Shown: positions 52,382 to 62,200 of the stretch, in pieces
How positions within the stretch are numbered: the stretch's first letter is position 1
How the letters are laid out: every line of letters starts with the position of its first letter
Origin: Aliikangiella sp965214955
GTDB lineage: Bacteria > Pseudomonadota > Gammaproteobacteria > Enterobacterales > Kangiellaceae
DNA length: 64,000 nt
Direction of reading: 5' to 3'
NCBI GenBank assembly: GCA_965214955.1
Contig: CBDCCU010000009.1
Coordinates: 124,001 to 188,000 of the forward strand
Position numbers and translations under genes: made by a program
Notes under the pieces: generated by a model
Told to the model about the DNA's origin: nothing
Seen by the model: the letters and a program-made list of their open reading frames with translations, nothing else
Database searches by the model: none

Positions 52382-54046
52382 ATGTTAAGCCGCATAGAAA
52401 TCCGTAATTTCGCTATTATTCAATCTTTAGATCTCGACTGGTCTAAAGGCATGACTGTTATTACTGGCGAAACAGGTGCGGGTAAATCTATTGTGATTGA
52501 TGCACTGGGTTTAGTGTTGGGCGAAAGAGTTGATGCAAATGTTATTTATCCTAATGCTAAGCAAGCCGAAGTTACTGCAATTTTTGAACTAGCCGACAAT
52601 TCAGCCGCGAGCCTTTGGCTTAAAGATAATGAGCTAGCAGAAGAGGGTGACTGCGTATTACGTCGCGTTATTTCAAAAGAAGGGCGCAATAAAGCTTATA
52701 TTAATGGTCGCTCGGCAACACAATCTCAGTTAAAAGCCATTGGTAGTTTGCTGGTAGATATTCATGGTCAGCACGCCCATCAAAGTCTGCTTAAAAATAA
52801 AGAGCAAATGAATTTGCTTGATCGCTATGCTAATCATCAAAATCTACTCAACGCGGTAAAACAAGCAGCTAACAACATCAAACAAATAGAGAAACGCAAG
52901 CAAGAGCTTAACCAGCAAAAACAAGCACGTGATGCACAAAGGGAATTATTAACCTATCAAGTTGAAGAGCTTGAAATGGCTAACCCTGAGCAATCGGTTT
53001 TAGATTCACTAGAGTCTGAGCATAAAAAAGCGGCTACTAGCCAAGATCGACTAATTTTTTGTGAAACTGGACTTAATTATCTTAGTGGTGAACAAGGCGG
53101 CTCGGCATTAGAAACCACTGCAAATGCAATTGAACAAATTTCACAATTAAAATCATTAGATAATAATGCTGAGAATGCTTTAGAAATTTTGCTCCAAGCA
53201 GAATCTTTATTACAAGAAGCTAAAGCAGAGCTTTCTCAGTATCAACAAAATTTAGATTGTGATCCGCAAGAGCTACAACGTCTTGATGAACAGTTAGGTC
53301 AATTTCATGATTTGGCTAGAAAACATCATGTTAGCTTGACTGAGCTTCCCGCCCATTTTGAAAAACTAGCTAGCGAATTAAAGCAGCTGCATGCCGATGA
53401 CTCTGAGCTTGAAGCAACTCAAACACAATATATGGAAGCAATTGCTCACTATAATAAACAAGCTTTAAAACTCAGCCAAAGCCGAACAAAAACAGCCAAA
53501 CAATTACAAGATAAAATAACCAAAAGCATTCAGCACCTTGCAATGGATGGCGGAAAATTTGAAATTGCGCTTCATGCTATAGAGCAAGACTACTCAGCAA
53601 GTGGCGCTGAAACCATTGAGTTTTTAGTTTCTGCAAATCCTGGTCAACCATTGCAACCGTTAAATAAAGTGGCATCGGGTGGTGAGCTTTCTCGAATTAG
53701 TTTATCAATTGCCGTAGTAACTGCCGCCGAACAATTAGTACCTGTATTAATTTTTGATGAAGTAGACGTTGGTATTGGCGGCGGAACCGCAGAAGTAGTT
53801 GGCAAGTTGCTAAATAAGCTAGCCAAACAGCGTCAAGTCATTAGCGTTACTCACCAGCCCCAAGTAGCCGCTTGTGGTGATAATCATTTACTGGCAAGTA
53901 AAACCAAACAACAAAATGCCACTCACACGCAAATGATTTCACTTAATAGACAGCAGCGCATTGATGAATTAGCCAGAATGCTCGGCGGTATTGAAATATC
54001 CGCTAAAACCTTGTCTCACGCCAAGGAAATGCTAGAAGCATCTTAA
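52382..54046 (+). CDS. recN: DNA repair protein RecN
   Basis: A 554-aa SMC-like ATPase. Walker A GETGAGKS (about 28-35), long coiled-coil arms (about 155-370), ABC signature ASGGELSRISLSIA (about 433-446), Walker B VLIFDEVDVGIGG (about 457-469). It acts in double-strand-break repair. A palindrome ACTT-GTAT-AAGT lies just before the start codon, but it is not a recognisable E. coli-type LexA box. Confidence 0.97.
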   Translation: MLSRIEIRNFAIIQSLDLDWSKGMTVITGETGAGKSIVIDALGLVLGERVDANVIYPNAKQAEVTAIFELADNSAASLWLKDNELAEEGDCVLRRVISKEGRNKAYINGRSATQSQLKAIGSLLVDIHGQHAHQSLLKNKEQMNLLDRYANHQNLLNAVKQAANNIKQIEKRKQELNQQKQARDAQRELLTYQVEELEMANPEQSVLDSLESEHKKAATSQDRLIFCETGLNYLSGEQGGSALETTANAIEQISQLKSLDNNAENALEILLQAESLLQEAKAELSQYQQNLDCDPQELQRLDEQLGQFHDLARKHHVSLTELPAHFEKLASELKQLHADDSELEATQTQYMEAIAHYNKQALKLSQSRTKTAKQLQDKITKSIQHLAMDGGKFEIALHAIEQDYSASGAETIEFLVSANPGQPLQPLNKVASGGELSRISLSIAVVTAAEQLVPVLIFDEVDVGIGGGTAEVVGKLLNKLAKQRQVISVTHQPQVAACGDNHLLASKTKQQNATHTQMISLNRQQRIDELARMLGGIEISAKTLSHAKEMLEAS

Positions 54047-54071
54047 AAGAAAATGCATATGCAGATCATAA

Positions 54072-54098
54072 AAAAGCCGACTAACTAGTCGGCTTTTC
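54072..54098 (+). terminator. Terminator after recN
   Basis: GCCGACT/AGTCGGC stem with AACT loop (54076-54093), A-run before and TTTT after. It can act on both strands, but a proper U-run favours plus. Confidence 0.75.
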
Positions 54099-54130
54099 GA
54101 TTTATTAACTATAACTTAACAATTTATAGC

Positions 54131-54781
54131 TTAAGACTCTTTTGTGAAATGCTTTTTTAAGAAGTAATCCACGCTAAAATACTTACCGCCACCGCTGAAG
54201 AATAATGCAACCAACATGACTAAATAGGTAGTACCAAATTCAATACCGTTGTTAGATGAAACAATACTGCCTTTTTCGGTTAACCATTCGTAGTTGCCAT
54301 GCTCACGCAAAATGTCTTTGGCTACGTCTAAACGCTCTAGCGCCGCTTCAGCATTAGCATTAGCACCCCAGCTGTTTAAGTCGTGAATTGCTTGCCAGCC
54401 GTTTTCCCAGTGAACTGAGAATATCGCTACAATCATGGTGATAATTAGTGGAATAGATATCCAGCGAACTGCCAAGCCTAGTAATAATAGAACCGCGCCA
54501 ATAACCTCTGTGCCCGCAGCCAAACCTGCCATTAGTTCAGGGAAAGGAAGTCCTAAACCCCATTCAGCGTTACCAAACCAAGCAACAACGTCTTCAAAAC
54601 CATTAACCTTGTTCATGCCTGCTACCCAAAAAACAGGTACTAGGAAAAGCCTTAAAGCTAACGGCCCAAGACCCGACAGATGCTCAGCTTTATTAAAAAT
54701 ACCATTGTGTAGCTGAAAATAAAGTTTTACCAAGTTATCCAATTGATTTCTCCCAATATAAAATTCTTTAATCTGCTTCAT
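54131..54781 (-). CDS. DoxX-family membrane protein
   Basis: A 216-aa protein with four membrane helices: PLALRLFLVPVFWVAGMNKV (about 39-58), LMAGLAAGTEVIGAVLLLLG, WISIPLIITMIVAIFSVHW, and FGTTYLVMLVALFFSGGGKY near the C-terminus. An extra hydrophilic segment of about 50 residues (130-180, Ala/Asn/Glu-rich) separates helices 3 and 4. The family includes DoxD-like and HvfX-like proteins of unclear function. It stands between recN and the protease gene and shares the strand of the latter. Confidence 0.82.
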   Translation of the reverse strand: MKQIKEFYIGRNQLDNLVKLYFQLHNGIFNKAEHLSGLGPLALRLFLVPVFWVAGMNKVNGFEDVVAWFGNAEWGLGLPFPELMAGLAAGTEVIGAVLLLLGLAVRWISIPLIITMIVAIFSVHWENGWQAIHDLNSWGANANAEAALERLDVAKDILREHGNYEWLTEKGSIVSSNNGIEFGTTYLVMLVALFFSGGGKYFSVDYFLKKHFTKES

Positions 54782-54812
54782 TGACGCGAAACACTTAAGA
54801 ATGTTTCAAATT

Positions 54813-55547
54813 TTATTTTTTCTTTCCGTACCAGCGCTCCATAGCAAGTTTATCGAGTGTTGATAATTGTGTTTTTGCTTTAATAATTACAGAGGATTGA
54901 CCTTTGCGATCAATAGTTAAAGGGTAGTTCATAATTGAATGTTTATCATAAATAGTTGAAAAGCTGTTCTCATGGTTTAGCGGCCGATTAATACTTTCAC
55001 AATGCTGGTGGGCTTTTTGTTGATTATTAAACCCTCTTATCCGAGTTAAGCAACTAGCCACTTGCTTTTGGATTGGCTCAATACCATAAGGCCAATTGGG
55101 ATTTAAAAATTCATGCTCAAATCCCAAAGCATGACCAAATTCATGTAAAACATATCGCCGAGCAATTGTAGAAGATAGATCGTAATGATTAAGCTCTTCC
55201 AGCTGTAAGGTTGGCTCTTTGCTTAAGTAGTCACCATGATCACCTAGTATTGATCCCGTACTGTGTTTAAAGCTCACTCGAATATGCGTTTGTTTAGGTG
55301 CTTGGGTTAATTTTTCAAAAAATACTAATTTTAAGCGACTATTTACCACCCAAAGCGGCGATATTTTCTTTACTAAATCTTTTTGTGCTTTCGTTCCGTC
55401 TAAAAATAAAACATTTAGCTCGTTATGATTTTTCCAAATTTTATTTTTGGCTAAAACAGCCGCCTGTGAGCTGTTAGTTGACAATAAGCAAGAAGCAAAA
55501 AATAAAACGAATAAGATAAAGACGTGATACATAAAGTTGAATACCAA
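54813..55547 (-). CDS. Secreted astacin/matrixin-like zinc metalloprotease
   Basis: A 244-aa exported metzincin. The zinc motif HEFGHALGFEHEF is at about residues 135-147 (HExxHxxGxxH followed by the Glu typical of astacins); the Met-turn SIMNYP is near 200. The signal peptide spans about 6-30; the ATG at codon 6 (MYHVFIL) is a possible true start. The prodomain, if any, is short. The target is unknown; extracellular or periplasmic proteolysis is inferred. Confidence 0.8.
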   Translation of the reverse strand: MVFNFMYHVFILFVLFFASCLLSTNSSQAAVLAKNKIWKNHNELNVLFLDGTKAQKDLVKKISPLWVVNSRLKLVFFEKLTQAPKQTHIRVSFKHSTGSILGDHGDYLSKEPTLQLEELNHYDLSSTIARRYVLHEFGHALGFEHEFLNPNWPYGIEPIQKQVASCLTRIRGFNNQQKAHQHCESINRPLNHENSFSTIYDKHSIMNYPLTIDRKGQSSVIIKAKTQLSTLDKLAMERWYGKKK

Positions 55548-55639
55548 AAATGAATTCTGTGTTTCTATTACTATTTTACACAGAGGTATTATAAAATACC
55601 CCCATAAAATTAAGCAGACTTTTATTAAAGGTATTTTTC

Positions 55640-56317
55640 ATGTTAAAGCCCATAATCGCCCCGTCTATTCTTTCTGCTGACTTTGCACGACTAGGCGAAG
55701 AAGTAAATCAAGTTATTCAAGCAGGTGCCGACTGGGTTCACTTTGACGTAATGGATAACCATTATGTCCCCAATTTAACCATAGGTCCTATGGTTTGTAA
55801 GGCATTAAGAGATTATGGCATTACCGCGCCAATTGACGTTCATTTAATGGTAAAACCCGTTGATCGCATTATTCCCGACTTTGCCAAAGCAGGGGCAAGC
55901 ATTATTACTTTTCACCCTGAGGCTAGTGAACATATTGATCGCAGTTTGCAACTGATTAAAGATAATGGCTGTAAAGCGGGCTTGGTATTAAATCCAGCAA
56001 CACCTATACAGTGCCTAGAACATGTGATGGATAAGCTTGATGTTATTTTGCTAATGTCGGTTAACCCAGGATTTGGCGGACAATCTTTTATTCCGCAAAC
56101 CCTCACTAAACTTAAGCAAGTTCGTCAGCTCATTGATAACTCTGGCTATGACATTCGCCTTGAAGTAGATGGCGGGGTAAAAATTGACAATATTGGTGAA
56201 ATTGCCGCCGCTGGTGCCGATGCATTTGTTGCAGGCTCGGCAATCTTTAATACCGACAATTATCAACAAACCATTGAAGCCATGCGTAACGAAATTAGTA
56301 AAACCACTAGTGTTTAA
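55640..56317 (+). CDS. rpe: Ribulose-phosphate 3-epimerase
   Basis: A 225-aa TIM-barrel enzyme of the pentose phosphate pathway. Motifs IAPSILSADFARLGEEV, WVHFDVMDNHYVPN (metal/catalytic His, Asp), IDVHLMVKPVD, MSVNPGFGGQSFIP and LEVDGGVKIDNI are all present. A ribosome site (AAAGGT) precedes ATG 55640. Confidence 0.97.
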   Translation: MLKPIIAPSILSADFARLGEEVNQVIQAGADWVHFDVMDNHYVPNLTIGPMVCKALRDYGITAPIDVHLMVKPVDRIIPDFAKAGASIITFHPEASEHIDRSLQLIKDNGCKAGLVLNPATPIQCLEHVMDKLDVILLMSVNPGFGGQSFIPQTLTKLKQVRQLIDNSGYDIRLEVDGGVKIDNIGEIAAAGADAFVAGSAIFNTDNYQQTIEAMRNEISKTTSV

Positions 56318-56341
56318 ATTACCCTAGTTTAGCTGCCTTAA

Positions 56342-56956
56342 TTGAATAACGTGAATAAAAATAATACCCAACCAGTCTTAATGATCGATAATTACGACTC
56401 GTTTACCTTTAATCTTGTTCATTACATAGAATCAATTGGTCAATCGGTTGTGGTTAAGCGTAATGACCAAATTACCATTGAGCAAATTAAGCAGCTTGCC
56501 CCAAGCCATATTATTATTTCACCTGGTCCTTGCGATCCCAATCAATCAGGAATTTCATTAGAGGTAATAGACACTTTCAAGGGTAAAATTCCAATTCTTG
56601 GCGTATGTTTAGGTCATCAGGCTATTGGTCAATACTTTGGTGGAAAAATCATTCGAGCCGATCAGCCAGTACATGGAAAATCCTCACTTATTTATCATGC
56701 AAACAAAAGCGTATTTAAAGGCTTAGATAACCCAGTATCTATGGTGAGATATCACTCACTGATAATAGACTCAAAAACTTTACCCAACTGCTTAGAAGTT
56801 ACCGCTTGGATAAAAAATGAAAACAAAGAACAAGAATATATTATGGGAATTCGCCATAAAACATTAGCGATAGAAGGGGTTCAATTTCATCCAGAGTCGG
56901 TGAGCTCTATAAGTGGTTTAGTGTTATTAGAAAGTTTTTTTAATGGTGCTAGGTAA
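56342..56956 (+). CDS. Glutamine amidotransferase (PabA/TrpG)
   Basis: A 204-aa class I glutamine amidotransferase that supplies ammonia to aminodeoxychorismate or anthranilate synthase. N-terminal MIDNYDSFTFNLVHYI, the ISPGPCDPN loop, nucleophile Cys in GVCLGHQAIGQYFGG, and the catalytic His-Pro-Glu in GVQFHPESVSS are all present. The listed start is TTG; GTG at 56351 and an ATG just before IDNYDSF are alternatives. It follows rpe by 24 bp. pabA versus trpG cannot be decided without the partner subunit. Confidence 0.9.
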   Translation: MNNVNKNNTQPVLMIDNYDSFTFNLVHYIESIGQSVVVKRNDQITIEQIKQLAPSHIIISPGPCDPNQSGISLEVIDTFKGKIPILGVCLGHQAIGQYFGGKIIRADQPVHGKSSLIYHANKSVFKGLDNPVSMVRYHSLIIDSKTLPNCLEVTAWIKNENKEQEYIMGIRHKTLAIEGVQFHPESVSSISGLVLLESFFNGAR

Positions 56957-57003
56957 TCAGGTTAAAAGCCTTAATTACAGTAACTTTTACACGAGTCTTT
57001 ATC

Positions 57004-57066
57004 GTAGCGGTTTCTGCTCATAATGGTATTTCCGTATGCATTCCCACGCGGGAGCGTGGGAACGAG
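57004..57066 (+). repeat. REP element 1, with copied transposase 5' end
   Basis: The REP core TTCCCACGCGGGAGCGTGGG (57041-57060) is an imperfect palindrome. The whole 62-bp stretch matches 58349-58410 at 58 of 62 positions, including the first codons of the REP-associated transposase (on the minus strand ATGAGCAGAAACCGC versus ATGGGCAGAAGCCGC). Confidence 0.85.
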
Positions 57067-57104
57067 AAAAAATCGGCATCAGACCAACACCAAATACTCT
57101 GACA

Positions 57105-57764
57105 CTATTGATTTTGACAGTTTTCAGGAGTGAAAATACAATTATGCATATTCTCGATAGAGTTCATATCAACCTTATTACTAAAAACTAACTCTTCTTT
57201 TTTCGGAGTCAATATATTGATTTTGTTTACTGATTTATTGAAATCCTCACTCCCAAATCCAATTTCATTGCGTAAAAAATAGGTAGCATTCCATTTCTCA
57301 CTTTCGCAATTTTGAATATCAGCTATAAGCCCTTGAACCTTGTTATATAAAAAAAGGTGTCCACAAGAGTTCTTTCTAATCCCTTGCTTGAATAAATCTA
57401 TTGCGGAAATAACTTGGACTTCTATCAGTTGATTCAAAATCGCTATACTTCTAGTGGGTAGCTCTTTAAACTTCCAACCATACATTACCCATTCATCGCT
57501 AGAACTATTTTTTTGAATAGAAAATGATAGATAAGGGCTTATTATACAAATAAACTTTGAGTTAACCGCACAAAATTTGGCGGGAGTTCCAACGTCTCCT
57601 TTAAAAATATGTCCGGTAGGATCAATTTCGTAACTAATAGTTACCATTTCATTGGAATGGCTAAGCAATGAGGTATATTTAGCTCTTTCTGAGGAAATGC
57701 TTCCTGTAGTGAAAAAGGTGAAAGATAATACTAAAGCTAGTTTATTTATCATAAAGAATCTCAT
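57105..57764 (-). CDS. Secreted protein of unknown function
   Basis: A 219-aa protein with a signal peptide (hydrophobic KLALVLSFTFFTTGS, cleavage near SISS). The mature part has six cysteines (CAVNS, CIIS, CGHLF, CESEK, CIFTP, CQNQ), consistent with periplasmic disulfides. No domain is recognised. AT-rich relative to the core genes and bracketed by REP elements 1 and 2 in inverted orientation, so it is probably accessory. ATG at codon 5 (MINKLAL) is an alternative start. Confidence 0.6.
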   Translation of the reverse strand: MRFFMINKLALVLSFTFFTTGSISSERAKYTSLLSHSNEMVTISYEIDPTGHIFKGDVGTPAKFCAVNSKFICIISPYLSFSIQKNSSSDEWVMYGWKFKELPTRSIAILNQLIEVQVISAIDLFKQGIRKNSCGHLFLYNKVQGLIADIQNCESEKWNATYFLRNEIGFGSEDFNKSVNKINILTPKKEELVFSNKVDMNSIENMHNCIFTPENCQNQ

Positions 57765-57807
57765 TTATTCTGCATATATTGAAATGCTCTAAAGTCAGCA
57801 TCTTATT

Positions 57808-57838
57808 CTCGTTCCCATGCTCCCGCGTGGGAATACAT
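57808..57838 (-). repeat. REP element 2
   Basis: CTCGTTCCCATGCTCCCGCG then TGGGAATACAT: an inverted copy of REP elements 1 and 3. It lies 7 bp beyond the stop codon of the REP-associated transposase gene. Confidence 0.85.
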
Positions 57839-57845
57839 ACCTAAG

Positions 57846-58366
57846 CTACCACTGACGACAAACTTCTAGCAACCCAACCTTACCCATATAATCTCTAGCA
57901 CTAGAATAACGCCAATGTTCTGCTTGCTCAACATAGCCTCTCTTAACAGGATTATGATGAATATAATCAATTTTTTGCTTCATCATACTATCATCTTGTA
58001 TTAGCTCAGGGTGAACACCTTCTTGCCAAAACTGATATGCTCTATCACTTTTGTGTGCTTTTTTATAAAAAGCCAATTGCTCAAGAATTTGTTTAACATT
58101 TTTCTCTGCTAAATACTGAATTAATTTCTTAGCTGACCATGACTTTAATCTTGCATTAAAGCTTCACTTTGAAGCACAAAGTGGCAATGATTTTCTAAAA
58201 CAACCCAAGCATAAATTTTAAGCCCATCTTTGCGTATGAAGTCGAGCGAACTCAATAGAATGTTAACGGTTTCGGGGCGAGTAAAAACAGGGAGCCAGTG
58301 TAAAACAGTTAGAGTAACGAAATATGGCTTATTAGGTTCGGTTATTTTGTAGCGGCTTCTGCCCAT
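57846..58366 (-). pseudogene. REP-associated tyrosine transposase, one frameshift
   Basis: Reading from ATG 58366: GRSRYKITEPNKPYFVTLTV, then the HUH motif ENHCHFVLQ, ending at TAA 58145-58147. Shifting frame by one base restores KSWSAKKLIQYLAEKNVKQI, FWQEGVHPELIQDD and the catalytic-Tyr region KIDYIHHNPVKRGYV, to the stop at 57846. A single missing T near 58148 explains the break. Intact, it would be about 173 aa, normal for RAYT proteins that mobilise REP sequences. A small N-terminal extension (MLPRGNAYGNIIMGRS) is open but runs through the REP and is unlikely to be coding. Confidence 0.85.
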
Positions 58367-58382
58367 AATGATATTTCCGTAT

Positions 58383-58410
58383 GCATTCCCACGCGGGAGC
58401 ATGGGAACGA
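58383..58410 (+). repeat. REP element 3
   Basis: GCATTCCCACGCGGGAGCAT then GGGAACGA, 17 bp upstream of the transposase start. With REP 2 it brackets the transposase as an inverted pair, the usual RAYT arrangement. Confidence 0.85.
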
Positions 58411-58444
58411 AAAGGCGGGAGAAAGGTTCATATATGTTATACGT

Positions 58445-58747
58445 TTATCTCACCAATCTTTGTTCTCTTAAAGTTAAACGCTTATGTGAGCTATAAACAT
58501 GCTGTTTTGATCGGTCTTTAGTTAAATATGCATCCATTTCTACAGATACTAAAGCTGATAGTGGATAAATTTCTAAAATACCTTTTTCACCTAAACTCGC
58601 TGATAGCAATGGCTCAGAACCAAATGCTAGAAATGTTTTATCTTGGTCGCGAAAATCACCATCAACATAGAGCTTAGCTCCATATAACCATGAATTTGTA
58701 ATTCTAATTTGGTGACCTTTGACTATAAACTCGAAAGTTTTTTGCAT
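58445..58747 (-). CDS. Hypothetical protein, 100 aa
   Basis: Beta-rich small protein without signal peptide or membrane segment: FEFIVKGHQIRITNSWLYGA, KLYVDGDFRDQDKTFLAFG, LSASLGEKGILEIYPLSALV. The C-terminus is basic (KRLTLREQRLVR). No family is recognised. It lies between the REP region and the large secreted protein, on the minus strand, with an AT-rich upstream region. Confidence 0.6.
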   Translation of the reverse strand: MQKTFEFIVKGHQIRITNSWLYGAKLYVDGDFRDQDKTFLAFGSEPLLSASLGEKGILEIYPLSALVSVEMDAYLTKDRSKQHVYSSHKRLTLREQRLVR

Positions 58748-59204
58748 TAATTAACTCCATTTTCAAAAAACGTATAACAGTTATTACGTAGACATCTTAT
58801 TAATATCCGCCTACGAATTTGTTTTTAAACTACCAGAAAAACCCAATAAATCAATCTATTAAAGGCATCATCAAATAAGAATACCGATAGTGTCAGGATA
58901 TTACTAAGACTTCATAGTAATAACCATGTTGTATTTTCTATTTTATTTAATTATTTCTGCCTGTTAATCGAAGGTGTGCAACTATCCCAAATTGGTGTTA
59001 TCAACAGTGGAATAACGCTTTTAAATCACTTTTTTACTAGGTTTTTTACTAGGACTTATTAATTATTACTCAACCATCTCTACCACTCACTGTAAATAGT
59101 TCACAACTTTTATAGGCCATGTAGTGGTATTATTTGCGGACAACAAATGTTAGGTTGTTGATAACAAATATCATAAAAAACAATAAGTTTAATTGGGGAC
59201 TGTT
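58748..59204. other. Non-coding gap before the large secreted protein
   Basis: 457 bp, very AT-rich. It contains a perfect 8-bp hairpin TATTACTA/TAGTAATA (58899-58922) and a 12-bp tandem duplication TTTTTTACTAGG near 59030-59055. I see no gene. It must hold the promoter of the 1549-codon ORF. Confidence 0.5.
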
Positions 59205-62200
59205 ATGGCTAACTCTTGGCTGGGTAATTTAGTAAAAAAACAAAAAGCTCCACTCACAATATTAACGCTATTATCGCTTCCGCTGGTGGCAGCTTCTGCT
59301 AAGGATCATAAAGCTTATGTTAATACCGAAGCCAAAAGGGTATCTACCGCGCCTTTAAAGCAAATGGGCAAGGCTGTACCAGCCATAAATTTAGCCAATA
59401 AATCAAAGCTCATTAACACAAATAAAACCTTACCAGGTGATGGTAGCGATTATATAGTCCCCAATAAAACCCTGCCGATTTTAGTGTTAAAAAAACGCAG
59501 CGCATCTGAAAAAACCAAGCCAACCATTGATACGGCTCGTCAGTTAAAAAAACCCAGCAAACAAATCCCTACAACTATCGTTAACTTTGATGGCATGGAC
59601 AATGTAACAGGCGCAGTTCCCCCTGATACCAATGGTGATGTTGGGCCTAATCATTATGTTCAAGTGGTTAACACCGCCGTTGCGGTTTGGGATAAGCAGG
59701 GTAATCAAATTTTAGAGCCAACAACATTAAACTCGCTTTGGACTGGTTTAGGTGGTTTATGCGAGTCTACCAACCGAGGCGATCCTATTGTTTTATACGA
59801 TGCCGCAGCTGATCGCTGGTTAATTAGTCAATTTGCTTTTGACACAGCTCATAGTGACAATCGTCAGTGCATTGCCATTTCGCAAACTCCCGATCCTACG
59901 GGCGCTTATTACGCTTATGATTTTGAGTTTAGCGATGTTAATTTTAATGACTACCCTAAATTTGGCATTTGGCGCAATGGCTACTACATGAGCGTTAATC
60001 AATTTCAAGATGACACTTTTGCTGGTGTTGCCGTAGTGGCTTACGAGCGCGATGCCATGCTAACGGGCAGTAATGCACAGCAGGTTAAATTAGATTTAGC
60101 CAATGACTATCCTAATTTGTTTTCAATTTTACCCGCTGATATTGATGGTCAACAATTGCCACCAGAAAACGAAGCTATTTATTTCTTTGCCATGCAAGAT
60201 GATTGGTTTCATGGCAGTGAACAAGACCAAGTTCAGATATTTCAATTTCATTTAAATTGGGCTGAGCCTCAGCAAGCCAGCTTTGAACTGGCACAATCAT
60301 TAACCGTTTCACCTAATGATCTAAATATTGAAACCAGCGAAATTATACAACCCAACGGCATTACCCTAGATTCACTACGCGGTTTTGCCCAATATCGACT
60401 GGCCTATCGCAATTTTGGTGATTATGCGGCATTAGTGGTTAATCATAACGTTGATGCCAATAGCGCAGGGCAAGCTGGTTTACGCTGGTATCAAATTAAT
60501 ATTGATAATGCCAATGGCGACATAACATTGGCTGATCAAGGTACTTTTGCGCCAGATGATGGCATTGATCGCTGGATGGGCAGCGTTGCTCTTGATGCAC
60601 TAGGCAACATGGCTATTGGCTATAATGCGGTGAGTGAGTCTTTACATCCTTCAATTTATTATGCTTCTCGACTTGCTGGAGATCCTAAAGGTCAGCTGAC
60701 TCAAGGCGAAGGTGTGCTTATTGAAGGTGGTGGCTCGCAAGGATCGGTGCAGGGTAATCGCTGGGCAGATTATAGCTCGATGAGCGTTGATCCATCAGAT
60801 GACTGTACCTTTTGGTACACCAACGAATATTACCAAGCAGAAAACCAAGATACCCTTGCTTGGTCTACTCGCATTGGCGCATTTAAGTTTGATAACTGTA
60901 CATCAGAGCCTACTGGCACAATTAGCGGACAAGTAACCGATGCAAGCAGTGGTGAAGCCGTTGCTAATATAAGAGTTACCGCAGGAGGTGTTTCTACCAT
61001 TACCGATAGCCAAGGTAATTATTCTCTCAGGTTAGCCAGTAATCGTTATTCGGTTAGCTTTGCAGGTTATTGGTATGAAACCGTTAATTTACAAAATGTG
61101 AATGTTGAGGCCGATGAGGTTACCAATAATGATATTGCACTAACACCAGCCGCAACCACTTCGGTAAGCGGTGTAATATCAGATGGCTCGGGCAAAGGTT
61201 GGCCTATTTATAGCCAATTAACTTTTCATATTCCTAATGCCGCTGATATTAATGTTTACACCGATCCTTTCACGGGTGAATATAGTTTAGAGCTAGTTAG
61301 CTCAATAGCTGTGCCTATTACCATTGAGTCTCAAGTTAATGGATATACCACTAAGCAAACCGATATTACCCCGCAAAACGATAATGGTAGTTTTGTACAA
61401 AACTATAATATTCTTGTTGATGAGCTAAGCTGCTCGGCGCCAGGTTATATAAGCCAAGGAATTTACCAAGGATTTGAAAATGGTATTAATAATGGCTGGA
61501 TGAGTGTTGATGAAAATGACAGCGGTGTAAGTTGGACAACCACCGCATTTAACCGCAGTAATGTAACAGGTGGGACAGGTGAAGCGGCATTAATTGATAG
61601 TGATGCTAATTCAACAGTTACTATTGATACTTCTTTAATTTCACCCGAAATAATCGTTGCCGATTTAAACAGCAATATTCTTACCTACTTAGCCAATTTT
61701 CAAACCGCTAATGAAGGCGATAGTTTTGATTTAGATATTAGTCTTGATGATCAGCGCTGGGAAAATATTCTTAACTGGACTCAAGATCATGGCGAATTTT
61801 TTGGTGATGGCGAACAAGTAACCGTTGATTTAACCTCGTACATTCAAAATGCAACCCAATTTAGACTACGCTGGCACTATTATAATGCGTTAGATGAATG
61901 GTTTGCTCAGGTAGATGATGTTGCATTGTCTCACCAGTGCTTACCCGTTGATGGCGGCACTCTTGTTGCGGGTTTAACCCGCGATGCCAATACCGATGAT
62001 TCGTTAAACGATGTTTTAGTTTCTACACAAAATAACACTGTTAGCTTTAGTAATGATGATCCTAATTTAACTGCGGCAATCTACTTTGGTTATGTTAATG
62101 GTGAAAAGCCAAGTCTGTTAGCGCAAAAGTCTGGCTATGATGATCTTGAAGTTGAAATTGAAGTGGTTGAAAACACCTTGCAGCGCTATGATCTTTCACT

